From Microcoleus vaginatus PCC 9802 (lineage in GTDB: Bacteria; Cyanobacteriota; Cyanobacteriia; Cyanobacteriales; Microcoleaceae): DNA of 64,000 nt. Below the pieces are notes generated by a model, which saw only the letters and a program-made list of their open reading frames with translations, ran no database searches and was not told where the DNA came from. The translations under genes and the position numbers were made by a program. The stretch lies in contig CP031740.1 in NCBI GenBank assembly GCA_022701275.1, positions 4,847,001 to 4,911,000 on the forward strand, written 5' to 3'. Shown piece after piece: positions 26,221 through 35,130 of this stretch; position 1 is the stretch's first letter; every line of letters begins with the position of its first letter.

Positions 26221-28035
26221 ATGGCTGGCGATTTTTCTTTTAACTCTAAAATCCGCTTCGACAAAAATGGCTTGGACAATCCTGCACGGCAACGCAGCCG
26301 CTCGCTCCAAGTTATGATTTTTATGCTGCTCGTCACTACCTTGGTGACGCTACCAATATTTCGTCTAGCCGAACTGCAACTGGTACAGGGTGCCTACAAC
26401 CGACAACGGGCGGAAAATAACCGCATTCGCCCTGTTTCAGTCCCAGCGAATCGCGGTCAAATTTTAGACCGCAACGGCAAAATTTTTGCGGCCAACCGCG
26501 TATCTCGATCGGTCTATGTGTGGCCAAAAGAGCGCTCTGCCCAGGACTGGCAAGAGATCGCCGCTACACTGGGCCCGATCGTCAAACTTCCCCCAGCCGA
26601 AATTATCAAAAAAATCGATGGAGTGGGCTACAGATCAGCCCTGCCAGTGCGAATTAGTAAAGATATCGATGTCGGTACTTTCGTCGCGTTGGGAGAACAA
26701 GCTAATACTTTGCGGGGAGTGGAAATTCGCGTAGAATCGAGCCGAGACAATCCCCACCAGCAATTAGCAGCTCACCTCTTGGGATACGTCGGCGAAGCTA
26801 GTTTAGAGCAATTAAAAGCTAATCCTGCATATCCGATGGGGATGCTCGTCGGTCAAATGGGAGTTGAAAAATTAGCCAATTCAACTTTAGAGGGCGTTTG
26901 GGGAAACCGTTTAATCGAGGTGAATGCTAAGGGCGAGGAAATCCAAGATTTAGGTGTAAAAGACCCTATTCCCGGCAAACCGGTGCAGCTAACTTTAGAT
27001 TTAGATATGCAGAAAACTGCGGAAAAAGCTTTGGGCGATCGCTTAGGTGCAGTTGTGGCGATCGACGTAAAAACCGGAGCTCTTTTAACAATGGCTAGTT
27101 GGCCGACATTTGATCCCAATATTTTCACCCGCAAGGTAACTCAAAAAGAATGGGATCGGCTGCAAGGGCCAGAAAAACCGTTTTTAAATCGAGCCGTTCA
27201 AGGTTATCCAGTTGGTAGCACTTTTAAAATTGTCACTGCTGTAGCCGGGATGGAGTCGGGCAAGTTTTCTCCTGACTCTACTTTGGTAAGTTCTTCTTCA
27301 ATTAACATCGGCGGAATTTCCTTTAACGAACACGGCGCCGGTTACGGCACGATCGGTTTCCGCGATGCTTTGGCCTACAGCAGCAATACGTTTTTCTATC
27401 AAGTAGGCATGGCAGCCGGGCCGGAAGAAATGGCGAAATGGGCTAAGAAAATGGGCATTGGCGGTACTCTTAATTTAGAGCTTTTGGGCTTGGAATCCGC
27501 CAATCACGGTCAAGTTCCGATCCCAGCAGAGAAACAGAAAATGTATGGGGAAGATTGGTATGTGGGCGATACGGTAACAATGGCGATCGGTCAAGGTTTG
27601 GTACTTTGTACTCCCTTAGAATTGGCTGTGATGGTGTCAACTATTGCCAATGGCGGTTGGCGAGTGCAGCCACATTTGTTGGCTTCTCAAACCAATACGC
27701 CTGTTACTCAAAAAATTTCAACAGGTATTAAGCCGGCAACTTTAAATGTCATTAAACAAGGATTGATTGAGGTGGTGAAAAAAGGTACAGGCCGCGGCTT
27801 AAATGATGGTACTATTCCTTTAAGTGCGGGCAAAACTGGAACGGTGGAAATGCCCGGTCATCCTGACAATTCTATGTATGTGGGTTTTGCTCCTGCTGAC
27901 AAACCTGAAGTTGCGATCGCAGTTATAGTTGAAGGCGGCGGATATGGTGCTGTAGCGGCGGCACCAATTGCTCACGAGGTATTTAGAACCTATTTTCAAA
28001 AGCAGGGTTTTAAACCTACTAATAAGCCTCTCTAG
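26221..28035 (+). CDS. mrdA: Penicillin-binding protein 2 (peptidoglycan transpeptidase)
   Basis: A class B transpeptidase of cell elongation. A cytoplasmic N-terminus is followed by one membrane anchor (about 30-52, LQVMIFMLLVTTLVTLPIF), the dimerisation region (NRIRPVSVPANRGQILDRNG) and the transpeptidase domain: SxxK at GSTFK (Ser333), SxN at SSNTFF, and KTGT with Lys538. The 604-residue length is normal. The ATG at 26221 is chosen; an in-frame TTG at 26194 would add nine residues without better spacing. mreBCD and rodA are not adjacent here. The divergent neighbour is the holin-like gene. Confidence 0.95.
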   Translation: MAGDFSFNSKIRFDKNGLDNPARQRSRSLQVMIFMLLVTTLVTLPIFRLAELQLVQGAYNRQRAENNRIRPVSVPANRGQILDRNGKIFAANRVSRSVYVWPKERSAQDWQEIAATLGPIVKLPPAEIIKKIDGVGYRSALPVRISKDIDVGTFVALGEQANTLRGVEIRVESSRDNPHQQLAAHLLGYVGEASLEQLKANPAYPMGMLVGQMGVEKLANSTLEGVWGNRLIEVNAKGEEIQDLGVKDPIPGKPVQLTLDLDMQKTAEKALGDRLGAVVAIDVKTGALLTMASWPTFDPNIFTRKVTQKEWDRLQGPEKPFLNRAVQGYPVGSTFKIVTAVAGMESGKFSPDSTLVSSSSINIGGISFNEHGAGYGTIGFRDALAYSSNTFFYQVGMAAGPEEMAKWAKKMGIGGTLNLELLGLESANHGQVPIPAEKQKMYGEDWYVGDTVTMAIGQGLVLCTPLELAVMVSTIANGGWRVQPHLLASQTNTPVTQKISTGIKPATLNVIKQGLIEVVKKGTGRGLNDGTIPLSAGKTGTVEMPGHPDNSMYVGFAPADKPEVAIAVIVEGGGYGAVAAAPIAHEVFRTYFQKQGFKPTNKPL

Positions 28036-28049
28036 TCATTAGTTAATTG

Positions 28050-28070
28050 TTGACTGTTGACTGTTGACTG
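28050..28070. repeat. Heptamer tandem repeat, TTGACTG x3
   Basis: Three perfect 7-bp units 14 bp after the mrdA stop. Two units of the same heptamer occur near 7033. It is an STRR-type array. Confidence 0.85.
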
Positions 28071-28131
28071 TTCACATTTTGTCCCATACTTCGATCGCAC
28101 TATCCTTGATATCTGGGAAAAGTGCGATCGA

Positions 28132-28809
28132 TCACAAATCTTCCCCTACCAATCGTCTCACTTCCACGGTCGATAAATTCATCATTTGCGCTACCTGTTC
28201 CAGACTCATTCCAGAATTTAAGAGTTGAGTTACGAGCTGGCGCAATGTTGACTCCGCCGCCAGTCGTCCCAGGTTTTCTTCCTTGTGAGTCTTCACAAAC
28301 TCACCCGTTTCAGGAACTCTAAACCTCAATTCTCCTGAAACTAGATGCAATTCCAGTCCCAGCACTTCACTGAACAACCACAGCGTATCGAAAGCGATAT
28401 TGTTGGCTGCAATCGGCTCCTGCTGATTGTTTATCAAACCTACTCCCTGTAAAATCGGATTCAGATAATCTGGCGACGTATCGTACTGAAAATATCCCCT
28501 AACTCCCAAAGCCCGATAAATTTCCGGTTTAGTTTGTTGGTCTTTCGTCGGAGTTGTTTGCGAAGTAATTTCTAACACAAAATCGGAACCCCTTCCGCCT
28601 TATTCCCAAACTTTATAATTGTCCCTTTTGTGGTTGGCAACTCCAAACACCACATAAATATCCGGAGCAACAACCGCTGGGTTGTTCCCTTGTTCATAAT
28701 AAATGAAAGAATTAGCGGACACGTAAACATCAGAACCTGCTTGAAAGTAAAGCTTGACAGCTTCTACGCTGTAAGTCATGTAATCGCCCGTGATGTCGCT
28801 TTCAGCCAT
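28132..28809 (-). pseudogene. Uma2 family gene interrupted by an in-frame TAA
   Basis: Read in a single frame from ATG 28809, the product matches the Uma2/DUF820 family over about 225 codons: DYMTYSVEAVKLYFQAGSDV, YYEQGNNPAVVAPDIYVVFG, HKRDNYKVWE, then a stop at 28600-28602, then GGRGSDFVLEITSQTTPTKD and KPEIYRALGVRGYFQYD. Both halves are in the same frame with no indel. One base change (GAA to TAA) in a VWEEGGRGSDF context would explain the break. The C-terminus (MSLEQVAQMMNLSTVEVRRL) is a helix-turn-helix-like segment often found in the family. A GTG at 28578 opens the second half, but that half lacks the N-terminal motif. Probably an inactive gene. Confidence 0.85.
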
Positions 28810-29181
28810 CGGCTATCCGTCGCTGCTGGGATATTCAATTTCTACTTGTTCGACTTGAGTTAAAATTGTTATTTTTCAATTTTCCTCAAAGTTAATTAAT
28901 TTAATGTCGGGTAAATAAGCGTTCTAAGGTTTCTAGTGAGAACTTCATTCCTAGTAGTTTTATGAGGACTGAAGTCCTCACTACAAACCTATTTAATTGT
29001 GGTCGTGACCGCTGACATGATATGATTTAATGCTAGCATTCTGTCGGAGCTTGGAAAAGTTCGATGTTTCTTAAACAAATCAACAGCCGTAAGGTACGCA
29101 GGGAGCACGCTACATAATTAGGTTATGCGTCCTGGACTTTAAGGCTGGTAAGATGGTGTACAGATACAGAGTATTTAAATT
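28810..29181. other. Intergenic region with GAGGACTGAAGTCCTC palindrome
   Basis: A 372-bp gap. TGAGGACTGAAGTCCTCA at 28963-28980 is an 18-bp palindrome with one central mismatch pair, next to CACTACAAACC and a related TAGTGAGAACTTC; it looks like a dispersed hairpin repeat. No gene was seen. Confidence 0.5.
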
Positions 29182-30213
29182 CTAATTAATCCCTCTATCT
29201 AAAATAATCATTTCCGAACCAACAACCGGACTTCTAGCTATTAACTTGCCTTCCATATTCGCAATTTGTAACTTGCTGAAATCGAGTGAGTTAGCCTCCT
29301 TCCACATATTCGTTGCTAGCTGATTTTGCTCAGCTTCGCTGAGTGTGTACCAATCTTCAGCGACTTTTACTGTCAAAATGCTGCTGGAAAAATTAGCTTG
29401 AACAGACTCAACTAAACTGCCGCCCAGTCGATTCTTAATGTCAGTAACTTGATTTTGAATCGCAGCAATCAGAGACTGTTCGGGCGTCAGCGGTGGCGGT
29501 GGGATAATTTCTACTGGTTGCGGTTTTTCCGGAGCCACTAAATCGGGCAACTTGCTTTTGAATTTAGCAGAGATTGGCTCAGATGGTACGATCGCCTCTG
29601 GGGGTTTCGGCGTTCCCGGCCCCACAAAATCGTCAAAGGTTGGCGGCGATTGCGGCGCTGCTGGCACAGGCACTTTTGCTACTTTCTCCGGCGGTTTTGC
29701 TGAGAAACTGTTGAAAGTTAAACCGACTGCAACGATCAGAATTGCTGCTATGGCGGCGTTTAAAATTGGATCGGAGAGCTTCTGGTTCGTAGATGGTGGC
29801 AGTAGCGATCGCACTAGCCGCACTATACTTTGCCAAAGTACACCGACGTTCTCTAAAAAGCTCCCTTCCCTGCGTTGGGATACAGGCTTTTTATCAAATT
29901 TTACAGCAACTTTTGGTGGCACGCTGTTAACTTCCGCAGCAACAGCGGGAGGAGTTACTGTTGCTGAGTCAGAAGCGGTGGGCGCGATCGGCTTTTGGGG
30001 CTGCAACGGGGGTTCGGCTGGTAATTTTTTGCCTTTTTTTCCCAAATTCCCAATCGAGGCAATCAAAGCATTGATTCTCTGATTTTTGGGAACCGCGCTG
30101 CTGGCCTTTTGAGTTTTGCTGCCAGCGGGGGCAGACTTTGCAGCCGAATCAACCTGCGGTGTCGGAGATTGAGACGGTTCTGGAGTTGACTGGTCTAGTT
30201 GTTCTTCTGACAT
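29182..30213 (-). CDS. Single-pass membrane protein with Pro/Ala-rich linkers, unknown function
   Basis: A 343-residue protein. A basic, Pro/Ser/Ala-rich cytoplasmic half (1-150) is followed by one hydrophobic segment (about 152-173, ILNAAIAAILIVAVGLTF), a Pro-rich spacer (PPPPLTPEQ, about 240) and a folded C-terminal domain (about 245-343, IAAIQNQVTDIKNRLGGSLV, ILTVKVAEDWYTLSEAEQNQ). This C-terminal part probably lies outside the inner membrane. The layout recalls TonB-like or anchored periplasmic proteins but no family was recognised. The ATG at 30213, with GGCAGAG upstream, is preferred to the in-frame TTG at 30237. It is divergent from the metallophosphoesterase gene. Confidence 0.65.
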   Translation of the reverse strand: MSEEQLDQSTPEPSQSPTPQVDSAAKSAPAGSKTQKASSAVPKNQRINALIASIGNLGKKGKKLPAEPPLQPQKPIAPTASDSATVTPPAVAAEVNSVPPKVAVKFDKKPVSQRREGSFLENVGVLWQSIVRLVRSLLPPSTNQKLSDPILNAAIAAILIVAVGLTFNSFSAKPPEKVAKVPVPAAPQSPPTFDDFVGPGTPKPPEAIVPSEPISAKFKSKLPDLVAPEKPQPVEIIPPPPLTPEQSLIAAIQNQVTDIKNRLGGSLVESVQANFSSSILTVKVAEDWYTLSEAEQNQLATNMWKEANSLDFSKLQIANMEGKLIARSPVVGSEMIILDRGIN

Positions 30214-30316
30214 TTTCTCTGCCTTGGGGCGTTGCAAATATATCTAAAAGCGATAAATTTTTAGTTGAGCCATCTCAACCTTAATTTATCATTTCATTAG
30301 TTGTAACTGAATCAAA

Positions 30317-31252
30317 ATGAGCATCAAACGCCGTCACTTTCTAGTTTTAGGCAGTCTCAGCAGCTTAGGTTTGGCCGGAGTCTGGAAAATGTTTCAGCTT
30401 CGGACTGCCTGGGGTACAGAGGCCAACGCTGCTGTGCCTTCTAACGTTGAGGAAGAAAGGGCGATCGTCCCATTGCCGGCCTCACCGCCTATTTTACGCT
30501 TTATTTCGGTGGCCGACACCGGTACGGGCGCTGAAGGTCAGTATGCTGTCGCTGAGGCGATGGCGCAATATCACCGGGGAAACCCTTTTAATGTTGCTGT
30601 TCTCGCCGGCGACAATATCTACAATAACGGCGAAATTGAAAAAATTAATGCTGTTTTCGAGCGGCCTTATCAGCCCTTATTACAGCAAGGTGTAAAATTT
30701 TATGCTTGTCTGGGAAATCACGACATCCGCACTGCTAACGGCGACCCGCAAGTTAAATATGCGGGTTTTAATATGCAAGGTCGCTACTATACTTTTCGCC
30801 GCGATCCGGTACAGTTTTTTGCTTTAGATACCAATCACAATGCTGACTGGGAAAATCAGCTTGCTTGGCTGGAAAAAGAGTTGAGTCAGAGCACGGCACC
30901 GTGGAAAGTTGTGTTCGGTCACCACCCGATTTATTCCTCTGGCGTCTACGGATCGAATCAATCTTTTATTAAGAGTTTGGCGCCTTTGTTTCAAAAGTAC
31001 GGCGTGCAGCTTTATATCAACGGACACGAACACAGTTACGAACGCACTCGCTCGATTAACGGTACGACTTATTTAATTTGCGGTGCCGGCGCGGGTACTC
31101 GTCCGGTGGGGCGTTCTGAGTGGACGGAGTATTCTGCTAGCCGCCTGAGTTTTGCGACGTTTGATGTCTATGATGACCGGATGTTTGTCAGTTCTATCGG
31201 TACTGACAAACGGGTTTTTGACCGAGGGGTGATTCAAGTGCGATCGGCTTAA
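30317..31252 (+). CDS. Exported metallophosphoesterase, purple-acid-phosphatase-like
   Basis: A predicted binuclear-metal phosphatase of 311 residues, exported. The N-terminus SIKRRHFLVLGSLSSLGLAG has twin Arg before a hydrophobic stretch, indicating Tat export. Metal-binding motifs in order: VADTGTG (GD-like first motif with Asp), AGDNIYN, LGNHD, FGHHP and NGHEHSYER, the calcineurin-like/acid phosphatase set. Substrate is unknown; phosphate scavenging is plausible. The nuclease gene follows after 27 bp on the same strand and may be cotranscribed. No Pho-box was identified upstream. Confidence 0.88.
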   Translation: MSIKRRHFLVLGSLSSLGLAGVWKMFQLRTAWGTEANAAVPSNVEEERAIVPLPASPPILRFISVADTGTGAEGQYAVAEAMAQYHRGNPFNVAVLAGDNIYNNGEIEKINAVFERPYQPLLQQGVKFYACLGNHDIRTANGDPQVKYAGFNMQGRYYTFRRDPVQFFALDTNHNADWENQLAWLEKELSQSTAPWKVVFGHHPIYSSGVYGSNQSFIKSLAPLFQKYGVQLYINGHEHSYERTRSINGTTYLICGAGAGTRPVGRSEWTEYSASRLSFATFDVYDDRMFVSSIGTDKRVFDRGVIQVRSA

Positions 31253-31279
31253 TTCAGATTATATTCAGGAGCCAACAAA

Positions 31280-31762
31280 ATGAATAGGGGTTGTAGAGCC
31301 AATAAAACTGGTTTTGTTTTAGAAACAACTGTAGAAGGTACGTTGAGAGGGCACGGATATCTCGAAATATGTCCGCAGTTGCCGAAAAAGCGCAAGCGAG
31401 AGTGGCTCTTAATCTCTACTGAAAATCCCAAGCGATATGCTAAACAGGTTTATATCGGGTCTAGCATTTATGAAACTGAAATAAATGTCGATTTTTACAT
31501 TGTTAATTCCGGTGGATTTCCTTTGGGTCTAATTGTTGAGTGCAAGTGGCAAGAAGACAAAGGTTCAGTAGACGAGAAGTATCCTTACCTCAATTTAAAT
31601 ATTAAAAATTGTTATCAGGTGCCAACTATTGTTATAGTGGGCGGTGACGGTATGAGGCAAGGTTCGATCGACTGGTTTAAAAAACAAATTCCTGACAATC
31701 AAAATCTGTTGGCAGTTCACAAGCTCGAAGGTTTCATTACCTGGGCTAACAAATATCTGTAA
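31280..31762 (+). CDS. PD-(D/E)XK nuclease-like protein, possible restriction endonuclease
   Basis: A soluble 160-residue protein. Glu15/Glu19 in an N-terminal helix (VLETTVEGTL), Asp71 in INVDFYIV and Glu87-Cys-Lys89 in GLIVECKWQ give the spacing of a PD-(D/E)XK active site, and VPTIVIVGGDGM is a later core strand. Small size and the lack of other domains fit a type II restriction enzyme or a Holliday-junction/repair-type nuclease. It ends 88 bp from the convergent 3' end of a Dam-type methylase gene, which suggests a restriction-modification pair. Specificity cannot be read. The start ATG at 31280 is preceded by AGGAG at 31267-31271. Confidence 0.72.
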   Translation: MNRGCRANKTGFVLETTVEGTLRGHGYLEICPQLPKKRKREWLLISTENPKRYAKQVYIGSSIYETEINVDFYIVNSGGFPLGLIVECKWQEDKGSVDEKYPYLNLNIKNCYQVPTIVIVGGDGMRQGSIDWFKKQIPDNQNLLAVHKLEGFITWANKYL

Positions 31763-31763
31763 A

Positions 31764-31775
31764 AGGACTTACGCA
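31764..31775 (+). repeat. AGGACTTACGCA motif copy
   Basis: The 12-bp string AGGACTTACGCA lies just after the nuclease stop. The same string and its complement bound the element at 34063-34190. It is likely the end of a dispersed, degenerate element. Confidence 0.55.
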
Positions 31776-31850
31776 ACTTTGCCGCGTGTGGGGCTACCAC
31801 GTATTGCTCCTACCAAATATGCTTAATTAGAGACTTTGCTTAAGTAAGAT

Positions 31851-32726
31851 TTAAAATGAACGTATTAATAATTCTTTGATTTTTCCGCGTTTAAAACTAT
31901 TAGAATTAATTCCCCTAGATGCTGAGATTTCCATGAGTTTTGGAAGAAATTTATTTGGGAAGATTTGAGTATCGCTATAATTTTTTTCGATAAAATCGCA
32001 GTTAGAATTAGACAGCATAACTTTCACGCCCCGTTCTACAAGTTCTGCAAAAATATCTCTCAGTTTAAGCTGTTCCGATTCTTTGAAATTATCCCGGCTG
32101 TAAGTCGTGAAGTTACTGGTGGCACTGATTGGATAATAAGGCGGGTCAAAATAAACAAAGTCTTCGCTGCTTGTAGCAAAATCCAAAATTTCCTCGAATT
32201 TTCTGACTTCAATTTGAGCGGGCGCGAGTAAAGATGAAACAGATCGCAGTAAATCTGCTTGACAAATGTTAGGATTTTTGTATCGACCTATGGGAACATT
32301 AAATTCACCTTTTGAGTTTTCTCTGTAGAGGCCGTTGTAACAAGTTTTATTTAGGTAAATCAGGCGTGCTGCTTTTTCTGTATCTGTTTTGTAGGAGCGC
32401 GATCGCACCCAGTAATAATAATCTTTATTGTCCCTACTATGTTCTAACTGATGCTCCTCTAAAAGTAGAATCAGTTCCTCAACTTTATCCCTGACACAGC
32501 GATAAGCATTAATCAACTCAGGATTAATATCTGTTAAAACAGCTTGCAAACCAGGGTGCTGCTGTGCTAAGTAAAAAAATACAGCTCCGCCACCCAAAAA
32601 AGGCTCGTAGTAAGTTGTGAACTTTTCAGGAAAATAAGGTTGATATTGTCCAATCAACCTAGTTTTGCCTCCTGCCCATTTCAGAAAGGGACGTGGCAAG
32701 ACGAAAGAAGGTGCGGCAGCAGACAT
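31851..32726 (-). CDS. Dam-family N6-adenine DNA methyltransferase
   Basis: Transfers a methyl group from S-adenosylmethionine to adenine in DNA. Class D12 (Dam/DpnM) order: SAM motif I FLKWAGGK (Phe14-Lys21), EPFLGGGAVFFYL, TDINPELINAY, NKTCYNGLYRENSKGEFNVP, and the catalytic motif DPPY at Asp194-Tyr197. The 291 residues are family-typical. The target is probably GATC by family, the core of the abundant HIP1 octamer, but this is inferred. Orphan GATC methylases are common in cyanobacteria; here a PD-(D/E)XK nuclease gene converges on it. The ATG at 32726 fits the family N-terminus. Confidence 0.93.
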   Translation of the reverse strand: MSAAAPSFVLPRPFLKWAGGKTRLIGQYQPYFPEKFTTYYEPFLGGGAVFFYLAQQHPGLQAVLTDINPELINAYRCVRDKVEELILLLEEHQLEHSRDNKDYYYWVRSRSYKTDTEKAARLIYLNKTCYNGLYRENSKGEFNVPIGRYKNPNICQADLLRSVSSLLAPAQIEVRKFEEILDFATSSEDFVYFDPPYYPISATSNFTTYSRDNFKESEQLKLRDIFAELVERGVKVMLSNSNCDFIEKNYSDTQIFPNKFLPKLMEISASRGINSNSFKRGKIKELLIRSF

Positions 32727-33000
32727 TTATCTAGAAATAACGGCCCTATAATATTTATCACAACTAGAACTCAATAGAAATACTTCTGAAGTTCTTACCG
32801 GAGGTCGCGTGGCATTAAACACGCAGTGCCGGAGCCATCGGCGAAAAGTTTTCGTTAGAATTATATATGTCAGCCTCGGCGGCAAAAATGCCCGATCGCC
32901 CGATCTGCAGATTTAGCTTCGGCTGTGCCAAAATTGTCTAACTCGCTCACAAGTGTTACCAGTCAAAGATGGTGCTGTGACACTTTACCCCACCAAGCTC

Positions 33001-33204
33001 ATGCAAGATTTTATTAATAACGTCTCTCGCTACCCGCGCTTTCTCATTACGATATGTCTGGGAATTTTCTTTTTCCTGTTCCAGCAACTCAAACCCCTGC
33101 TCGATCGACCGGCAACTGCGATCGCCCTGATTAGTTCGATTGTAGCGACTTTTGTCTTTCTAACTTTTACACTGCGCGCCATGTTAGGCCTGAGTTCGGT
33201 TTGA
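33001..33204 (+). CDS. ycf33: DUF751 (Ycf33) family protein
   Basis: A small thylakoid/inner-membrane protein, 67 residues, homologous to plastid Ycf33; function poorly known. The sequence MQDFINNVSRYPRFLITICL with two hydrophobic helices (about 15-33 and 40-60, LISSIVATFVFLTFTLRAML) matches the family. The ATG at 33001 is chosen; an in-frame GTG 48 bp upstream would add an unconserved leader. In many cyanobacteria this gene precedes rbfA, but no rbfA is seen here. Confidence 0.85.
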   Translation: MQDFINNVSRYPRFLITICLGIFFFLFQQLKPLLDRPATAIALISSIVATFVFLTFTLRAMLGLSSV

Positions 33205-33546
33205 AGCCAAGCTAAAGCGCAAATATCAACGGCAAATTCAGTTAAAACACTAACTTCCAAAGTAACTGCCAACTCTTGCAGGCGATCGCACACTTGACAA
33301 GAGTCGCTGCGATAGATTGGAAGAGGAAAAAATTGCGCTAGTTACGGCAGTGCTCCTCAACCAAGGGGCAGGCAAACATTACCGAAGTGCAGGACAAGCC
33401 TTTGGGGCCATCAACATTCACTGGGGAAATACTGCACCTCTGTTTCCCCGATGTCCCACTTAATCCTTAGGAAGCGGCATCCCCCGCCCCGCTTTCCTCT
33501 CCCGTTAACCTGACGGTATCACGAGAGTTTCCAGCGGATAAGACAG
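33205..33546 (+). other. Gap with a short unassigned open frame
   Basis: The stop-to-stop frame 33266-33463 (65 codons) reads protein-like in its second half (EEEKIALVTAVLLNQGAGKH, then YRSAGQAFGAINIHWG). It lacks an ATG and a ribosome-binding site; a TTG at 33317 is the only candidate start. It may be a gene fragment left by a deletion next to ycf33. No family was recognised. Confidence 0.3.
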
Positions 33547-33939
33547 ATGAAGTTTGAACATATCTATCAATTTTTTCAAGACCCCCCTCCTGTTTATCTA
33601 AACAAGGAACTAGCTGTGTGCTATATTCTCTCGGTGTTATTGCGCGGAGATTCCTACGGTACAGAACTGATTGGCCAACTAGAGAGGGAATTCCCCATCT
33701 ACCGACTTTCTGATACCGTGCTCTACAGCGCTCTGAAATTCCTCGAAGATGAAGGCGTGATCACCGGTTACTGGAAAAAAGTAGAAGGACGCGGCCGCCC
33801 CCGCCGGATGTATCAAATCCTCCCTGAGTGGCGGCACCAAGCTCAAGACCTCGCTCGTCTCTGGCATGAGTACATCGGTCAGGGAAACGGCGCGTCAGAG
33901 CGTCGTTCCCGCGCCTTAGAAACTGGTCAGACGGGTTAA
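33547..33939 (+). CDS. PadR-family transcriptional regulator
   Basis: A winged-helix DNA-binding protein of 130 residues. The N-terminal helix (KFEHIYQFFQDPPPVYLNKE) precedes the PadR core: AVCYILSVLLRGDSYGTELI, LSDTVLYSALKFLEDEGVIT and GRGRPRRMYQILPEWRHQ, the wing and the C-terminal helix. The family includes Pex, which lengthens the circadian period by repressing kaiA in Synechococcus elongatus; the pattern makes a Pex-like role possible but unproved. A conserved C-terminal coiled coil is short, so it may dimerise mainly through the last helix. It is monocistronic. Confidence 0.85.
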   Translation: MKFEHIYQFFQDPPPVYLNKELAVCYILSVLLRGDSYGTELIGQLEREFPIYRLSDTVLYSALKFLEDEGVITGYWKKVEGRGRPRRMYQILPEWRHQAQDLARLWHEYIGQGNGASERRSRALETGQTG

Positions 33940-34062
33940 CCGAGTTTGAATCGGATGCCTACACCCAAGAGAAGCTGGCGCTACTTGCAAAGCGATTTGC
34001 CCGATTGCCTTCGCTTTGCTCGATCGCCCGCCGCACAGCGATTAAAGCAGCTACACTACGTC

Positions 34063-34190
34063 AGGACTTACGCATTGTCACTTGAGAATTAGCGACGATG
34101 GGGAGATATGGGAATTGGGTGATGAAGAGCAAAACGCCTTGCTACAAAGCTTTCTGCGAATCTTGGTAAAAAAGTGTCTGCGTAAGTCCT
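34063..34190. repeat. MITE-like element bounded by AGGACTTACGCA inverted repeats
   Basis: AGGACTTACGCA at 34063-34074 is the exact complement of TGCGTAAGTCCT at 34179-34190, enclosing 104 bp with no coding capacity. The unit lies in the 319-bp gap between the PadR and CCB1 genes. A single copy of the same 12-mer occurs at 31764, and related CTTACGCA/GCGTAA strings near 12610, 12731 and 13570. This suggests a mobilised repeat family. No target duplication is evident. Confidence 0.65.
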
Positions 34191-34258
34191 CGATCGCTTT
34201 CGTATGTCAAGTTCTGTAAAGTAATAGTAGAGAATTTCAATTACACAAACTTCTACCG

Positions 34259-34792
34259 ATGGATACTGCTGTTCTTCCTTCAACATTTGTGCTAACGCTA
34301 CTGCTGGCTGTTGGCTTGTTTTTCTTCATCAAGGCTTCAGTCAAAGATCGAATCGAACAAGTCAAGCTGGCTTCCGAGAGCGCCCAAGAGTCACTGTTAG
34401 CCGACTTACAACAGTATTTTGCCGATAGAGCTTACCGAGTTGCAGCCGTCGATGCCCCCAACTATAAAGTCACGTTTGAGGGTTTTGTGCGGCCGAGTTG
34501 GTTTCTAGCTATTTTTCTAACTCTGCTGAGTGCAGGCGGCGCTCTGTGCTTGGGACTGGTTTTGGGAATGCTAGTTCCCCAACAGGGTCAAATTTTCCTA
34601 GCTTTGGTACTGCTGTCCCCGCTGGCGGGGGTATTTTACTGGAAAAAAGCTGGACGCTCTGAGCAAGTCTCCCTCAAACTCGAATCAGTTGCTGAGTCTG
34701 GAAGCCAAACCAAGAGCTTTGTTACTGTCAGAGCTCACCGCGATGAACTAGCAGCCATGCAAAAAGCTTTAGATTTGAAACCGCTCGATTAA
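34259..34792 (+). CDS. Cofactor assembly of complex C subunit B, CCB1-type
   Basis: A 177-residue membrane protein resembling CCB1 (DUF3529), which helps attach heme c' (ci) to cytochrome b6 of the cytochrome b6f complex. Order: a TM helix (about 8-26, FVLTLLLAVGLFFFIKAS), a basic helix, a small soluble domain (DLQQYFADRAYRVAAVDAPN, YKVTFEGFVRPSWFL), two TM helices (about 82-105 and 110-126) and a C-terminal strand pair (FVTVRAHRDELAAMQKAL). It belongs to the thylakoid membrane by family. The assignment relies on remembered family pattern and length. The ATG at 34259 is directly before the first helix. Confidence 0.7.
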   Translation: MDTAVLPSTFVLTLLLAVGLFFFIKASVKDRIEQVKLASESAQESLLADLQQYFADRAYRVAAVDAPNYKVTFEGFVRPSWFLAIFLTLLSAGGALCLGLVLGMLVPQQGQIFLALVLLSPLAGVFYWKKAGRSEQVSLKLESVAESGSQTKSFVTVRAHRDELAAMQKALDLKPLD

Positions 34793-35130
34793 AAGTTTGA
34801 CGCGGAACGTTTTTTGATATGCTAGATGCCGTAGTTAGACTTCGAGCTGACAAACCGATGACTCAAGAGCGGCTCTCTCGTTGGCTGTTTTTTTGATCTA
34901 CTTGTTCGATCGACCAAACAGTCAAAAAAAAACCATTATCGTGAAAGTGCCAATTGTGGCGATCGCCCGTTGCAGCGATCAACCCTGTTGCGATGGCTCC
35001 TTATACCCAAATTCCTAAGGACTTTTCGCATAAATTCAGTTGGCACTCTCCAGACAATGAGAACTCTAGCGCTTTTGTTAAAAGAGTTAGAAAAACATTG
35101 CTGTCAATGTTTTGAGCTAAACATTTTGAT
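34793..35130. other. Intergenic region, no gene seen
   Basis: A 338-bp gap between the convergent CCB1 and DUF3155 genes. TTTTTTGATC and a run of eight A near 34923 are the main low-complexity features. The plus-strand frame at 34970-35212 overlaps DUF3155 antisense and has no family features. Confidence 0.4.
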
